From: Asterias rubens
Taxonomy: Eukaryota > Echinodermata > Asteroidea > Forcipulatida > Asteriidae
DNA: 64,000 nt
Assembly (NCBI RefSeq): GCF_902459465.1
Contig: NC_047068.1
Span: 13,167,195 to 13,231,194, forward strand
Direction: 5' to 3'
Shown: positions 9,036 to 19,708 of the stretch, piece after piece
How the letters are laid out: each line of letters begins with the position of its first letter
Position numbering within the stretch: position 1 is the first letter of the stretch
Notes under the pieces: generated by a model
Database searches by the model: none
Told to the model about the DNA's origin: nothing
Seen by the model: the letters and a program-made list of their open reading frames with translations, nothing else
Program-made: the position numbers and the translations under genes

Positions 9036-12000
9036 GTAAGTAATTAATTAATGAATTCTCTTTTTTTTTTACATTTTGTTTATAATTATCTGTGCGGTTC
9101 AGATGGTTGTGAAGACAAGTCGACCTACATAGTTATAGTTCTGGGCGGAGGAGGCTCGAGAGGATCAAGGAGGACAAGGCGGAGGCAGGGGAGAGAGGGA
9201 CAGGGTAATTTTTCTCCATGGTTTGCTCGGTTCAATCCAGGAGGTAGAATTGAGTTTCAAAACAACTTATTTATTGATTGTCCCTGCTGATGGAACTAGC
9301 AAAGCACAATTTATATAAACCCTATAAAGTAAAGAGTCACAATAAATCATTATTCATTGGATAACTTTCCGTTTGGCACCACCACTTTTTCACTCATTTT
9401 TACAAAAAAGGATATCTCATTAAGGTAAATTAGATACTATATTATTTCATATCGAATGAAAAAGTGGTGGCGCCATACGGAAACTTTTCCAAATCATTAA
9501 TTAAATGAACGTTTTTTACCAACATTTTTCTCCTACGTTTTTCAACAAACAAATCAAATGTTAATGTTATTGAAATTGAATGATTGTTGTAACTGGTAGG
9601 TAAGTGAAATACGCAGTTGTGTTTGTTGATGTGGATGCTAGGCTCACCCTTTCTTCATTTAATTTGAATAATTAAGTTCACATATATTATTATATTTGTA
9701 GTGAGCGACGGCATTTTAAATTAAAATGTTTCTGAGCTGGCTCATTTTTTAATTTTGTAAGTGAGGGCATAAACTTTAAAACCGGGCTTAAAAGTAACGA
9801 GATCAATTATTTGAAGATTTAATCTTCAATCTTCAATGGTGGAATCCTTATTCAGCTATCTATAGCTATACTAGGATGGTGCAGAAGTGACGTCACAGGC
9901 AAAGTGCATAAGAAATAAGGTGACATAAGTGATATTTTAGGAGATACACTGTATGCCTACATTGTACAGTAAAAGGGCGTAGTGATAGGCCTACATATAA
10001 CCATAACAATTATAAGGTATGCCAGAATTGGATCCATAGGCCTATTGTGGCAATACACTTGCTCGGCCAATGAAGATAGAGTCGAAGTACTTCTAGAAAC
10101 TATAAGGCTCCGCAGGGGAGTCTTATAGTTTCTAGAAGTAGAGTCAAAGGTTATATTAATAATAACATTCTAACCAAGAAGAAGAAGGTAGTTTATGTAA
10201 CTTGTAGCTTGTAGCTTTGAATTGTGTTACTATAAAATAACTCCTGAATTTTTCAGGCCTAGAATTACATCTTTACTTGAGAGGAAAAGGTTGTCTTCAT
10301 GTGTCAAGAATGAGGCTTTTATAACTCATCTGACAGTTTCCATTTGTTAATATTTAAAACTTCTACATTTTCTCTTTTCTTTTTCTGCAGCTGTTTGCCA
10401 TCATTGTGTTTGGCTGCATTGCAAACAAAGGCTTTGATACCGGTTATGGTCAATGCGTCTTCAACAATGATACCAATGCCTGTAATTTTGGTGTGACCGT
10501 AGGCGTCGTTGCCTTCCTTGCTTGTATGGCATTCTTGGTGGTGGATGCTCTCTTTGATAACATGAGTAATGTTCAGTATCGGAAATACGCAGTATTGGGT
10601 GACCTTGTATTCTCAGGTAAGGACCGTCACATCTGGGCACAATTTCATATAAGAGCTGCTTTAAAGGGCCAGCAGCCGATTTCACGAAACGCTAGGGTCA
10701 ATCCTATCTTGAGTTAGGACGATTAACCCATCCTAACTTAGGATGAGTTCAATGCATCCTACGTATTTGGATGTACGGAACTGAACCCGTTCTAAGTCCT
10801 AAGTTAGAAAGAGTTTGGTGAAATCAACGGCTGGGTACTTTTTACACAATGTCCACGGATTTACAATAAAACTTTGATAGTTTGAAGATAATGGTAGTAG
10901 AAAGCTTCCTTTAAAGGCAGTGGACACTATTTGTAATTGTCAAAGACTAGCCTTCTCAACATATGCATAAAATAACTTACCTGTGAAAATTTGAGCTCAA
11001 TCGGTCATCGAAGTTTCGAGATAATAATGAAAGAAGAAAAAACCTAGTCACACGAAGTTGTGTGCGTTTGGATGGTTGATTTCGAGACCTCAAGTTCTAA
11101 ATCTGAGGTCTCGAAATCAAATTCGTGGAAAATTACTTCTTTTCTCGAAAACTACATTACTTCAGAGGGAGCCTTTTCTCACAATGTTTTATACCATCAA
11201 CCTCTCCCCATTACTCGTTACCAAGTAAGGTTTTATGCTAATAATTATTTTGAGTAATTAAAAATAGTGTCCACTGGCTTTAAAATATTACTTGCTGAGG
11301 TGACTAAAGTTTTTGAGAAATAAGTAAAACAATGTCACAAAAATTATTTTAGTCTCAGTTTTAGCATCTAAAAACATATTAACCAGTTATGGTTTTCAGA
11401 AAATGTAGCACATTGGTTCCAAACCGTGCTGAAAGGCACTAGACACTGTTGGTCGTTACTCAAAATAATTATATGCATAAAACCTTACTTGGTAACGAGT
11501 AATGGAGAGCTGTTGGTAGTATAAAACATTGTGAGAAACATCTCCCTCTGAAGTAACGTAGTTTTTGAGAAAGAAGTAGTTTCTCACTAAAATATTGGAA
11601 TTTGATTTTGAGACCTCAGAATTAGATTTTGATGTCTCAAAATCAAGCATCCGAAAGCACACAACTTGTACAACAAGGGCATTTTTTCTTCCATTATTCT
11701 CTCACAACTTCAACGACCAATTGAGCTCAAATTTTCACAGGTTTGTTATTTTATAATGCAAATATGTTGAGATAGTTTTTATAGTTGTTTGCCTGTACAT
11801 GTAGTTGTGCTAGTCCCTTGTCTTTCGGTTTTGATGTTTGAACGAGGGTCCCCATTTAGTGGGTCTGTGTGCCTGTTCAGGGTTTCCCTTTTTCACCGGT
11901 GTCATTTTTTATGTATTTGTGCATTGAAGGTAAAAAAACAAAATAAAAAATAAAAAATATTGAGTTGCAAATGATGATTCTTGACTAGCAATCAACACAT

Positions 12001-14699
12001 TTTTCGTCTTAAACAAGCTGGCAAATTGAAATTGTCTTTATAAAAAGATAATTCTGACTAAAAATTAAAAATTGACAAATTTGTTTGTCCACAGGTTTCT
12101 GGCTGTTCATGTGGTTTGTGTGTTTCTGCTATCTTGCTGATGCATGGAGGAAGATGAATCGTGGTGTTGTTATATATTTTGGTCAGCCAAAGGCCGCCAT
12201 CGCTTTCAGTTTTTTCTCTCTCATTCCATGGGTACGTGATTTTTGTAATGCTCTTATTTGTCTTTATACGCCTCTCTTAATATTTATGCATGAGTTACGT
12301 CACAATTCTAACCCAAAACGAGGCCATAGGCGCAGACACTGCAAGTGTTGGCAGACATGCGCCTATAGCCCCATTTTGGGTAAGAATTATGACGTCATGC
12401 ATGAATGTTAAAGGCAGTGGACACTATTGGTAATTGTCAAAGACTAGCCTTCACAGTTGGTGTATCTCAACATATGCATAAAATAACAAACCTGTAAAAA
12501 TTTGAGCTCAACCGGTCATCACAGTTGCTTGATAATAATGAAAGAAGAAAACACCCTTGTCACACGAAGTTGTGCGCGTTTAGATGGTTGATTTCGAGAC
12601 CTCAAGTTCTAAACTTGAGGTCTCAAAATCAAATTCGTGGAAAATTACTTCTTTCTCCAAAACTATGGCACTTCAGAGGGAGCTGTTTCTCACAATGTTT
12701 TATACCACCAACCTCTCCCATTACTTGTCACCAAGAAAGGTTTTATGCTAATAATTATTTTGAGTAATAATTAAGAGAGGCGTATTGTTCAGTGGATGCC
12801 TCGTCAATCCTTGCTCTTCTTAAGCTTTCTATACGCCTCTCTTAATATTTATGCATGACGTCATAATTCTTACCCAAAATGAGGCTATGGGCGCACGTTC
12901 CCCATCACTTGTAGTGGCTGCCCCCATCGCCTCGTTTTGAGTTAGCATTGTGACGTACCTCATGCATAAATATTAAGAGAGGCGTATTAAAGAGCCTACC
13001 GGGCTAATAAATTCTGGGTTTAACTTTCCTCCAGGAAGTTTTAGTAGCCCTGATTGATTAAAAACAAGTATTGCCATAAGTGTATCTGATGCATAAGTGG
13101 TAGCAATCACAACCAGTATGATAGGCAAATTGAATTCCACTCAAAAAAGAAGAAGAAGAAAAACAGCATTTTAAGCAAGCAGGTTGCACAGTTTTTACTA
13201 GCCTGCAAGGCAAGTTGAGAGGTGGTTTGTTACTGTTTACTAGCCCATAGCAGTTTTTACTAGACGATGTACGTCAGGCTAGTGTTTAACAGAGCTGCTC
13301 GAGATAAAACCATAGTAACAATTACTTTTTCTTTAGTAGATATTTTAAATTTTCTATGTTTTGTGTTACGCATAGAGGCTCCTGCCTTATTCACCGTATA
13401 AATGTCTCACATTATAAGCCAAACTTTAAAACATTTTGCCCAGATTTTATACTGAAAACATCCTGAGGAGAGCTACTGGGCAAGGGGAAAACAAATTGTG
13501 TTTGTGAACTCCGTGCAAGTGTTTAATATTACTCGTCTAGTGTATGGAACTAAATCTCATAATTTGCAATCAGAGTGAACTCTGGACCTGCAAAGTCATG
13601 TGTGCAGAAATCAACTGTGTCTATGCGTGATGATAAATCACTGATTAACATCAACATAATACTCAACATCAATATTAAACAAATGCCAGATGACGGCCTG
13701 ATCATGTGGTGTAATTTCTGTTAGCTTTGACCTTTGAACTGCCCTGAAAGGTGCAATGACCTTCATGCATACATGTATAGGCAGTTTTACTGAGTTGCTT
13801 TCAAAAGCAAAAATGAAGCTATTATGGGAATATAAGTAGTAATTTAAATTTTATGTAGCTTGAATATCTTTTATAGAAAATTAAATATAAAGCACTGATA
13901 AATTTGGCCCTTTTGAAGTTTAATTTAAAAATTAGCGCCTTTTCCCAATGTATTTGACTTGTTGTTTGTCATCAGGGATCATTTTTATGGCACTGCTTAC
14001 TGTTGAGTAAGTTAATAATTCCAAGTAACACGGAGTATGCATGCACACAAGCAAAGAGTCTGTGCTAACCTGTGAAAAATGTTTGAGCTACTATAAAAGG
14101 CGATATTCCCTGCCTCTGTAGCTGATTCTTTTATTACAGTTATTAGAGCCATGAAATTGGGCCCTGGGGTGGATTTCACAAAGAGTTAAGATTAGTCTTA
14201 TCTCGAGTTAGGACGAGTTACTCATCCTAACATAGGACTAGCCTTAAGTTTATAGCTCCTTGGACTAGGCCTAAGTTAGAACCATCTTTGTGAAATCTGC
14301 ACAGGGGTGGATTTCATAAAGAGTTAATACTAGTCGTATCTCGAGTTAGGACGAGTTACTCGTTTTTAATATCTCCTAACCTAACTCTTTGTGAAATCGA
14401 TCTGAGGATGGTTAATAAGTGCACTGCTTTTCAAGCAAATGAATTATCATGATCCAAACAGATCTTTTTTCATGATGGCCTTCATTTTCTTTATCATCTA
14501 GACTGGCTTGACCATTCTAGCCTTCATGAGGTACAGGCAAGGTTCCCAGGCAGCCTTCTCACAGAACTACGAGCCTGACCCCAACATGGCCCAGTCAGGC
14601 ATGCCAGGTGGGCAGTCTGGCTCTGATTCCTACCAGCAACCACCATTTGCTGAGAAGAGCAGTATACCGGATTCACAGTTCCAGACCCCAACATACTGA
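8934..14699 (+). CDS. SYNGR: Synaptogyrin (4 exons, complete)
   Basis: Exons 8934-9035, 10391-10616, 12095-12231 and 14502-14699 give 663 nt, or 220 aa. Synaptogyrins are four-pass MARVEL-domain proteins of synaptic-like microvesicles that act in vesicle formation and exocytosis. The N-terminus METGAYGAGRAS matches the family start (ME-GAYGAG). Membrane helices fall at about residues 27-46, 68-88, 101-124 and 141-164. Family landmarks present are the paired luminal cysteines in GQCVFNNDTNACNFGV, the FWLFMWFVCFCYLAD third helix, and AAIAFSFFSLIPW in the fourth. The cytosolic tail is rich in Gln, Pro, Ser and Tyr and ends QTPTY, as is usual. All splice phases agree and the length is close to the vertebrate 224-234 aa. 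The ATG is preceded by AAA and followed by G. Which vertebrate paralogue (1-4) it is closest to cannot be told. Confidence 0.95.
9363..9487. repeat. Inverted-repeat element
   Basis: CTTTCCGTTTGGCACCACCA and the right-hand TGGTGGCGCCATACGGAAA are inverted repeats enclosing an AT-rich core. The size and structure fit a MITE. Confidence 0.65.
10088..10140. repeat. Strong hairpin
   Basis: TACTTCTAGAAACTATAAG and CTTATAGTTTCTAGAAGTA are exact complements separated by a short GC-rich loop. It may be the centre of an eroded inverted-repeat element. Confidence 0.6.
10391..10616 (+). CDS. SYNGR: Synaptogyrin exon 2
   Basis: The acceptor CTGCAG ends at 10390 and the donor GTAAGG begins at 10617. It encodes residues 35-109: the end of helix 1, the luminal loop with two cysteines, helix 2, the cytosolic loop and the start of helix 3. 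Confidence 0.94.
10677..10830. repeat. Hairpin repeat (GATTTCACNAA family)
   Basis: GATTTCACGAAACGCT at the left and GTTTGGTGAAATC at the right enclose alternating TAGGACGA / CCTAACTTAGGA blocks. Relatives at 14163-14300 and 14306-14402 share GAGTTAGGACGAGTTACTC. Confidence 0.6.
10836..11400. repeat. Family B element split by a family A insertion
   Basis: The sequence at 10836-10914 (GTACTTTTTACACAATGTCC...GAAAGCTTCC) and 11284-11360 (AATATTACTTGCTGAGGTG...GTAAAACAATGTCA) matches consecutive parts of the intact family B element at 16916-17280. The 10911-11283 family A element has inserted between them at TTAA. Confidence 0.7.
10911..11283 (+). mobile_element. TTAA-flanked MITE, family A (copy 1)
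   Basis: It is bounded by TTAA on both sides. The left end AGGCAGTGGACACTAT and the right end ATAGTGTCCACTGGCT are inverted repeats. The interior carries a hairpin of GGTTGATTTCGAGACCTCA and its complement. It has no coding capacity. The TTAA target suggests mobilisation by a piggyBac-type transposase encoded elsewhere. Confidence 0.75.
11437..11790 (-). mobile_element. MITE family A (copy 2, end eroded)
   Basis: This copy is in reverse orientation to copy 1. AGGCACTAGACACTGTTGGT is followed by CTCAAAATAATTATATGCAT and the internal GAGACCTCA hairpin. The far terminal repeat is missing, replaced by unrelated sequence after GCAAATATGTTGAGATA. Confidence 0.7.
12095..12231 (+). CDS. SYNGR: Synaptogyrin exon 3
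   Basis: The acceptor CCACAG ends at 12094 and the donor GTACGT begins at 12232. It completes a Gly codon and encodes FWLFMWFVCFCYLADAW, the cytosolic basic loop and most of helix 4 (residues 110-155). Confidence 0.93.
12268..12785. repeat. Hairpin element, family C, interrupted by family A
   Basis: TATACGCCTCTCTTAATATT starts the element at 12268 and its complement TTAAGAGAGGCGTATT ends it near 12785. The internal arms are CATGAGTTACGTCACAATTC and its complement. The right arm is interrupted at its TTAA by the family A copy at 12408-12774. An uninterrupted family C element follows at 12826-12990. Confidence 0.75.
12408..12774 (+). mobile_element. MITE family A (copy 3, nested in family C)
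   Basis: TTAA then AGGCAGTGGACACTATTGGT opens the element. It runs through the GAGACCTCAAGTTC hairpin to TTTTGAGTAATAA and TTAA. The final right terminal repeat has been lost, but TTAA still flanks both sides. Confidence 0.75.
12826..12990. repeat. Hairpin element, family C (intact)
   Basis: The terminal inverted repeats are ATACGCCTCTCTTAATATTT and AAATATTAAGAGAGGCGTAT. The subterminal arms TGACGTCATAATTCTTACCC and GTTAGCATTGTGACGT pair. It is about 165 bp and non-coding. Confidence 0.75.
14163..14402. repeat. Two tandem hairpin repeats (GATTTCACAAAG family)
   Basis: Two adjacent units each begin GGTGGATTTCA(C/T)AAAGAG, contain TCTCGAGTTAGGACGAGTTA, and end CTTTGTGAAATC. They are related to 10677-10830. 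They lie in intron 3 of the synaptogyrin gene, about 100 bp before the last exon. Confidence 0.65.
14502..14699 (+). CDS. SYNGR: Synaptogyrin exon 4 (tail and stop)
   Basis: The acceptor ATCTAG ends at 14501. It encodes the end of helix 4 (TGLTILAFMRYRQG) and the cytosolic tail, ending QTPTY and TGA (residues 156-220). Confidence 0.94.
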   Translation, partial: TGLTILAFMRYRQGSQAAFSQNYEPDPNMAQSGMPGGQSGSDSYQQPPFAEKSSIPDSQFQTPTY

Positions 14700-14755
14700 G
14701 TCACAAACTCTTTGACAGCCAGATGGAATTAAAGAACAGAGTCCCTGCGCTATGG

Positions 14756-15079
14756 TTAAAGGCACTGGACACCGTTGGTAATTACTCAGAATAATTGTTA
14801 GCATAAGAACTTACTTGGTTACGCACAATGGAGAACTGTTGATAGTATAACAAATTGTGAGAAGTGGCTCTCCCAGAGAGGTAGTTTATCACTAAAATAC
14901 TAAAAGACTTCCTTCGAGCCTGAAGCTTTCTTTTGCATCTGAAAGCACACAAATTTGTGCATCGAGGGTGTTTTTTCTTCAATCCCTTGCAGCCTCGATG
15001 ACCAAAAGAGTCCAAACTTTCACAGATATGTTATCTTATGCATGTTGGGATACATTATTAAGGTGTCCAATGCCTTTAA
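14756..15079 (-). mobile_element. MITE family A (copy 4)
   Basis: TTAA, AGGCACTGGACACCGTTGGT and then TTACTCAGAATAATTGTTAG open this reverse-oriented copy. It ends GTGTCCAATGCCT and TTAA. The TTAA duplication is perfect. Confidence 0.75.
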
Positions 15080-15492
15080 AGCATGATGTCCAGTACTTGG
15101 AAGTAACATTGATTTTCATAGAGCTGTTTTAGATCTAAAATTAGACAGCACAAAAAACTTCAAATAACCAGAAGAAATGAAAGATTATCATCTGAAATAC
15201 TGTCAAGTGTGAACTGTTTCTCATGGTTTCTGCTTAGTTTACTGAGCAGAAAGGTAGTTGCTAAGTAGTTTTGTTAAGCAGCTCTATGAAATCATTCTAC
15301 GCTCTGATTTGATAACTATATTTTGTAATATTGAAAAGGTGATAAAGATGTAAATGAAGTTCCAAGTCCAGAAAGCCATCCAGAGATAAAGTAAATACAA
15401 TTTTATCCGGAAGCTAACGATTTAACCCCATCCTGGCGTTGTGACATGTAATACTTTAAGTAGGATTTGAAACTTTGCATGGTGGAAATATG

Positions 15493-15730
15493 ATATAGAA
15501 AGGTTTGCGGTAACACCATGTAATGACTATCTCTAATGAGTTGGGGTGGTTCTGAAAAGAACCGTTGGTTTCAACTCAACGTTTCGATCAGTATGCTCTG
15601 ATCGTCTTCTGGAGAAAGCGATCAGAGCATACTGATCGAAACGTTGAGTTGAAACCAACGGTTCTTTTCAGAACCACCCCAAGTCATTAGAGATAGTCAT
15701 TACATGGTGTTACCGCAAACCTTTCTATAT
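15493..15730. repeat. Near-perfect 238-bp palindrome
   Basis: Two arms of 112 bp (15493-15604 and 15619-15730) are reverse complements with one mismatch noticed (ATGAGTTGGGG against ATGACTTGGGG), separated by the 14-nt loop TCTTCTGGAGAAAG. Each arm runs from ATATAGAAAGGTTTGCGGTA through GGGGTGGTTCTGAAAAGAAC to CGTTTCGATCAGTATGCTCT. A single-arm relative is at about 29290-29412. Confidence 0.85.
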
Positions 15731-15739
15731 GTAATACTT

Positions 15740-15890
15740 TGTTCTTGTAAGGGCAAGGCAGTTTTTTCTTTTGAGCAGAGGGCACCTCTATAGGGACAGT
15801 TTTTTTCTTTTCTACTGGAACATTACAAAGGGCACCAAGACAATGACTATGGGCTTGGAGGTAGTTGCCCATGAAGCATCAGGCCTGATA
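15740..15890. repeat. GGCCTG-ended repeat, family D
   Basis: Blocks AAGGGCAAGGC, GAGGGCACCT and AAAGGGCACCAAGAC, ending in CAGGCCTGATAG. The same blocks recur at 1958-2098, 23022-23165, 38025-38165 and 45400-45505, and more distantly at 25250-25380 and 27337-27480. The family has no coding capacity. Confidence 0.55.
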
Positions 15891-16542
15891 GTTTTTTTTT
15901 TATGACTGACCTCAATCTGAATGTGGTCTGACTTATTCATTTTGCCTATTAGCTGAACCTCATGTACCAAGTAGTATCAAAAACATTGCAATTATGTTAA
16001 GGATAAAGCAAAAGACAAGAAATGTTTTGAACATTTTAATACTAGTACTGAGATCAGATAAAAGTTATAAAATACCTTTTGGATGTAACTTTTAAGTAGG
16101 ATTGTGTCTCCATTTTTTTCTCTCAAGGGATCAGTTTTAAAAAGTAATTTCTGATCATTTGATCACCTGCACGTTATTTGTGAAATCACATGTTTAAAAA
16201 AGAGCCACAGAGCCCAGACCCTCTGCAGACATGATGTGTACACAGTTCATTTGAAGAAAACATAAAATCTATATTTTATGGAGATCAAATTGTCTCATTG
16301 TTTATCAAACTTGTATAAGAAAAGGGGGCACATCTCAAAACTTGTTCAACTGTTATTTTTATAACTCTTGAATTTATGTGTAAATTATGACACAATTTGT
16401 AAAAATTCCCCATGGCTAGTGTATTATCTTGCCTGCTAGAAAGGCACTGGAATATGCTATAAGGTCACTCTTTTTGTAAAATAAGGTTACATGGTCTTGG
16501 GTGCACATTCTGGTAGCTAGATCGAGGCTAGAAAACTAACTA

Positions 16543-16720
16543 GAGGCCGAGTCACACTGCAGTGAAAACGATAACGATCACGACGCAAAGAGAACGCATT
16601 CTATTGGTTGACAGAGCGTGTACGTATTCGGCGTGGACAATTTTAACAAATAGAACGTATTCTCTTTGTGTCGTGATCGTTATCGTTTTTTTCGTAATCG
16701 CTGCAGTGTGACTCGGCCTT
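16543..16720. repeat. Inverted-repeat element (GGCCGAGTCACACTGCAG ends)
   Basis: AGGCCGAGTCACACTGCAG and CTGCAGTGTGACTCGGCCT are exact inverted termini. The subterminal arms ACGATAACGATCACGAC and GTCGTGATCGTTATCGT are also exact. It is about 178 bp, MITE-like. Confidence 0.8.
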
Positions 16721-16915
16721 AACATGTTTAATTTGGGATGGATTTACACAATTTGATCATTTAGTTTGCAATAGTAGCAATAAGTGTCATCAACTATTAT
16801 AAAGTGTTATTAGCGTGTACATGTTTGTTTTTAATATTAACAAATGCTATTGTCTTCCTGGTGCATGGTGATGTTTCAACAACATGTATGTATACTCGCC
16901 AATTGTAACTTTAAG

Positions 16916-17280
16916 TTAAAGGATTTGGGTACTTTTTCTAAATGTCTATAGATTTACATTAAACTTACATGGTTTGAAGATAAGGTTAGTGGAAAGCTTC
17001 CCTTCAAATATTACTTACTGAGGTGCTGTAGTTTTTGAGAAATGAGTAAAACAATGTCATGAAAATACGTTTGTAAATGCTGAAAATAATTTTGGTCTCG
17101 GTCTCGTGAGACCAAAATTTTCATGACATTGTTTTACTCATTTCCCAAAAACTACAGCACCTCAGCTCGTAATATTTTCAGAGAAGCTTTCTAATATCAT
17201 TGTCTTCAAACTGTGTAAGTGTAGTGTAAATCTGTGAACGTTGTGTTTTTGGTCCTACAAAAGGTACATACACCCTTTAA
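16916..17280. mobile_element. TTAA-flanked palindromic MITE, family B
   Basis: TTAA, AGGATTTGGGTACTTTTT at the left and AAAGGTACATACACCCT, TTAA at the right. The whole element folds on itself around GGTCTCGGTCTCGTGAGACC, with long arms containing AGTAAAACAATGTCATGAAA and its complement. Confidence 0.75.
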
Positions 17281-17365
17281 GGCTAGAAGTTCAATATTGA
17301 TCAAGCGTTGAATTTTTTACCAAAAAATAAACCTGAAACCTATCATATCAATACATGCCAAGCAG

Positions 17366-17570
17366 GACATCAGGTTAGCTGAGTGGTATGCTTGCCTTCC
17401 GCCTCTGGTACCTCAGTTCAAATCCCGCCGGGGCATTATGTGGATTCGGTTATTAGTTTAAGTCCTTGCCTGACTATGCAGATTTTTTTCCCAGGAATAA
17501 CTCTCCTGGGTTTTCCTCCCACATCTGAAACTGAAATCTTGTTTGCATTGGGTTCTTGGCTAGTACAGTG
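17366..17570 (+). repeat. tRNA-headed SINE
   Basis: The A-box-like GGTTAGCTGAGTGGTATGC and B-box-like CAGTTCAAATCCCGCC lie 45 bp apart. They are followed by a body with GTCCTTGCCTGACTATGCAG, CTCCTGGGTTTTCCTCCC and CTGAAACTGAAAT, shared with 34705-34925. No canonical acceptor stem, so not a tRNA gene. Confidence 0.6.
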
Positions 17571-19247
17571 ATTAATTTTGCTTTTCTGAGAGCCCTTGAC
17601 TTCACAACCAGAATTAATAAATGAAATGGAAAGCAATGCAGTAGTCTTTTATGTAATATGGATACTTTCAGTTCTACACATGACTCACTACGCATTATGA
17701 ACACATGGATTTCCTCTATATGAATCAAAACATTTGTGTGCATTTGTTAGCATGTTATTACCATTGATAATCGGCCAAAACTAGCATGGTGCGAGTGTGT
17801 TGAAAACAACACAAGAACAATTTGGGTTTTTTATGTTTATGTATGTTCAACCATTTCAGACAGCTAAATTGTATTCCTTTATTATAGATTTCAGAATTTT
17901 ATTGCGTTGTAAGATGGTCCACTTATCAGGAAAATTCCGAACATCTATTCAAATTTTAGAGGGAACTGGCCCAATTTCATAGTAGCTTAACAATTTTCAA
18001 CTTAGCAGAAATGAGGGGGAATGCCAGTCACAAATTGAACATGTGAAGTTGGAGTTTGGCTGGTAACCCTATTCTGGTAAGCATGTTTTGTTGCATCAAG
18101 CTCTTTTTGTGCTTTAGCAGCTGTTAAAAAATTGACCCAGGTCTTAATTGGTGGATGGAACAGTTAGTAATTCATTCTAAAATCTCAAGGAAAATGAGGA
18201 ACTAAAATTGTTATCCAAATAGTTGCTGATGTTTAAAAAATATCAGCTATCTGTTTTGACATCAAGTGTACCAAGTATTTAACCTCTTATACTCGATAAC
18301 ATTTTCCTACTTTTGTTTCCAGGGCCAAATATCATGCCTGAGTAAGGTAAAATGCAAGTTAATTTAGTTTAAATATGATATGTAGTTGGCATAAGGTTAA
18401 ATTAGGTGAGAGTTTTTCAAGCGTTTTTCTTTCCAGGAGTTTTTAATTACGGGCACTTAATTAATTTGAAATAAAAGTGGTGCCAAATGTACTTATATCT
18501 TTTTGCAAATGTAAAACTCTTGCATTTATTTGTAAAGAATAGACACTCAACATGAAGCAATTTTGAGTCATCATGTGATTTCAGTTAATGTTTACTTGCT
18601 TTGTTGTCTTTGATTTGTTTTGGGGGTTGAGCAGATGAGAAGGCTTGGAAGTTTTTGTCAAATTTTATAATGGAATGGTACCAACACCCCCTCCTTTGTC
18701 CAGTAGTACCCAGACCGAAATGCAATTGATGTGTTTTTCATATTTGTACACAGTCATGACAGTACTATAGTGGTGATAGATTTATTTACATATAGCTAGA
18801 CAAGTTTTTAAAAAACTCCTAATGTAGTAAACAGATAATTAGCTGATAAACTCCAAGTTGTATTTTTTTCAAAGGCATAGCCACGAGATTTAATTTCTAT
18901 CTAACCAAAATGTGTGTATATTAAGCATGAAAGTTCTATAATTGGACGTATGATTAATGAGTGTAAAAATTAAAGTACAACAGAAAATTAAATGTAATGC
19001 TGCTATGGGTTACAAACCTAGGAGGAAAAGTTTATTTATATTAAGTATAATGCTCACTAGCTTGGTTTGGTTAAGTTGGTAAAGACTCAAATTGTGCATA
19101 AAGTGTACATGTACATGTTCAAATCTTGCTTGATTTAAGCCATATCTGAAGAGTGGCTTTGGCTACGGCTGTGATGACAATGTATAAGAATAGGACTACT
19201 CAGCCTTCCAGCCACAGCCAATGCTGATACCAATAATTCGATCATCT

Positions 19248-19437
19248 GGCCCTAATTTCATAAAGCATGTGAACACAAAAAACTCTTGCTTGGTTAAAAC
19301 TGGTCTACCAGCTAGAATACCATTCAGTTACCATTACTGCGACTGGTACCCCGCTCATTTCTTGCTTAGCAAAGAAATTTGCTTAGCAGATGTTTCTGCT
19401 TAACAGCTTGATGAAATTGGGACCTGGCCTTAACATT
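19248..19437. repeat. Inverted-repeat element, family E
   Basis: GGCCCTAATTTCATAAAGC at the left and GCTTGATGAAATTGGGACC at the right, with GCTTAGCA blocks near the right end. Confidence 0.6.
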
Positions 19438-19708
19438 CTGAAATTTCTTTTCTTTTGTGGGTAAATGACATGTATTTGTAATTTTTGCAGACTGAACAAA
19501 TTGAGGCTTCCCATTGCGCTCCAGCCATTCTTCTTCGACTTTGAATAAATATCATAAAATGGGTGTTTTCCCCCCACAATTTAGACCACAAGGTGAATAC
19601 CTTCATTGATTACATTATTTCATTGTCTTTGTGATTATTGTTTAATACAAAATGTGTGCTTGGCCATTTTGTTTGTTACAACCGTTTGTTAAACAACTTT
19701 TCTAGTTT

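Larger units (their letters stand above)
9036..10390. other. Synaptogyrin intron 1
   Basis: No exon was seen. It contains a purine-rich GGAGGCTCGAGAGGATCAAGG stretch near 9145-9205, which gives a spurious Arg/Gly frame, plus a MITE-like element (9363-9487) and a strong hairpin (10088-10140). Confidence 0.7.

Noticed and set aside
9051..9290. Gly/Arg-rich frame in synaptogyrin intron 1
   Set aside because: A short purine-rich stretch gives the RGG-like run. The exon 1 to exon 2 splice phase is already complete without it.
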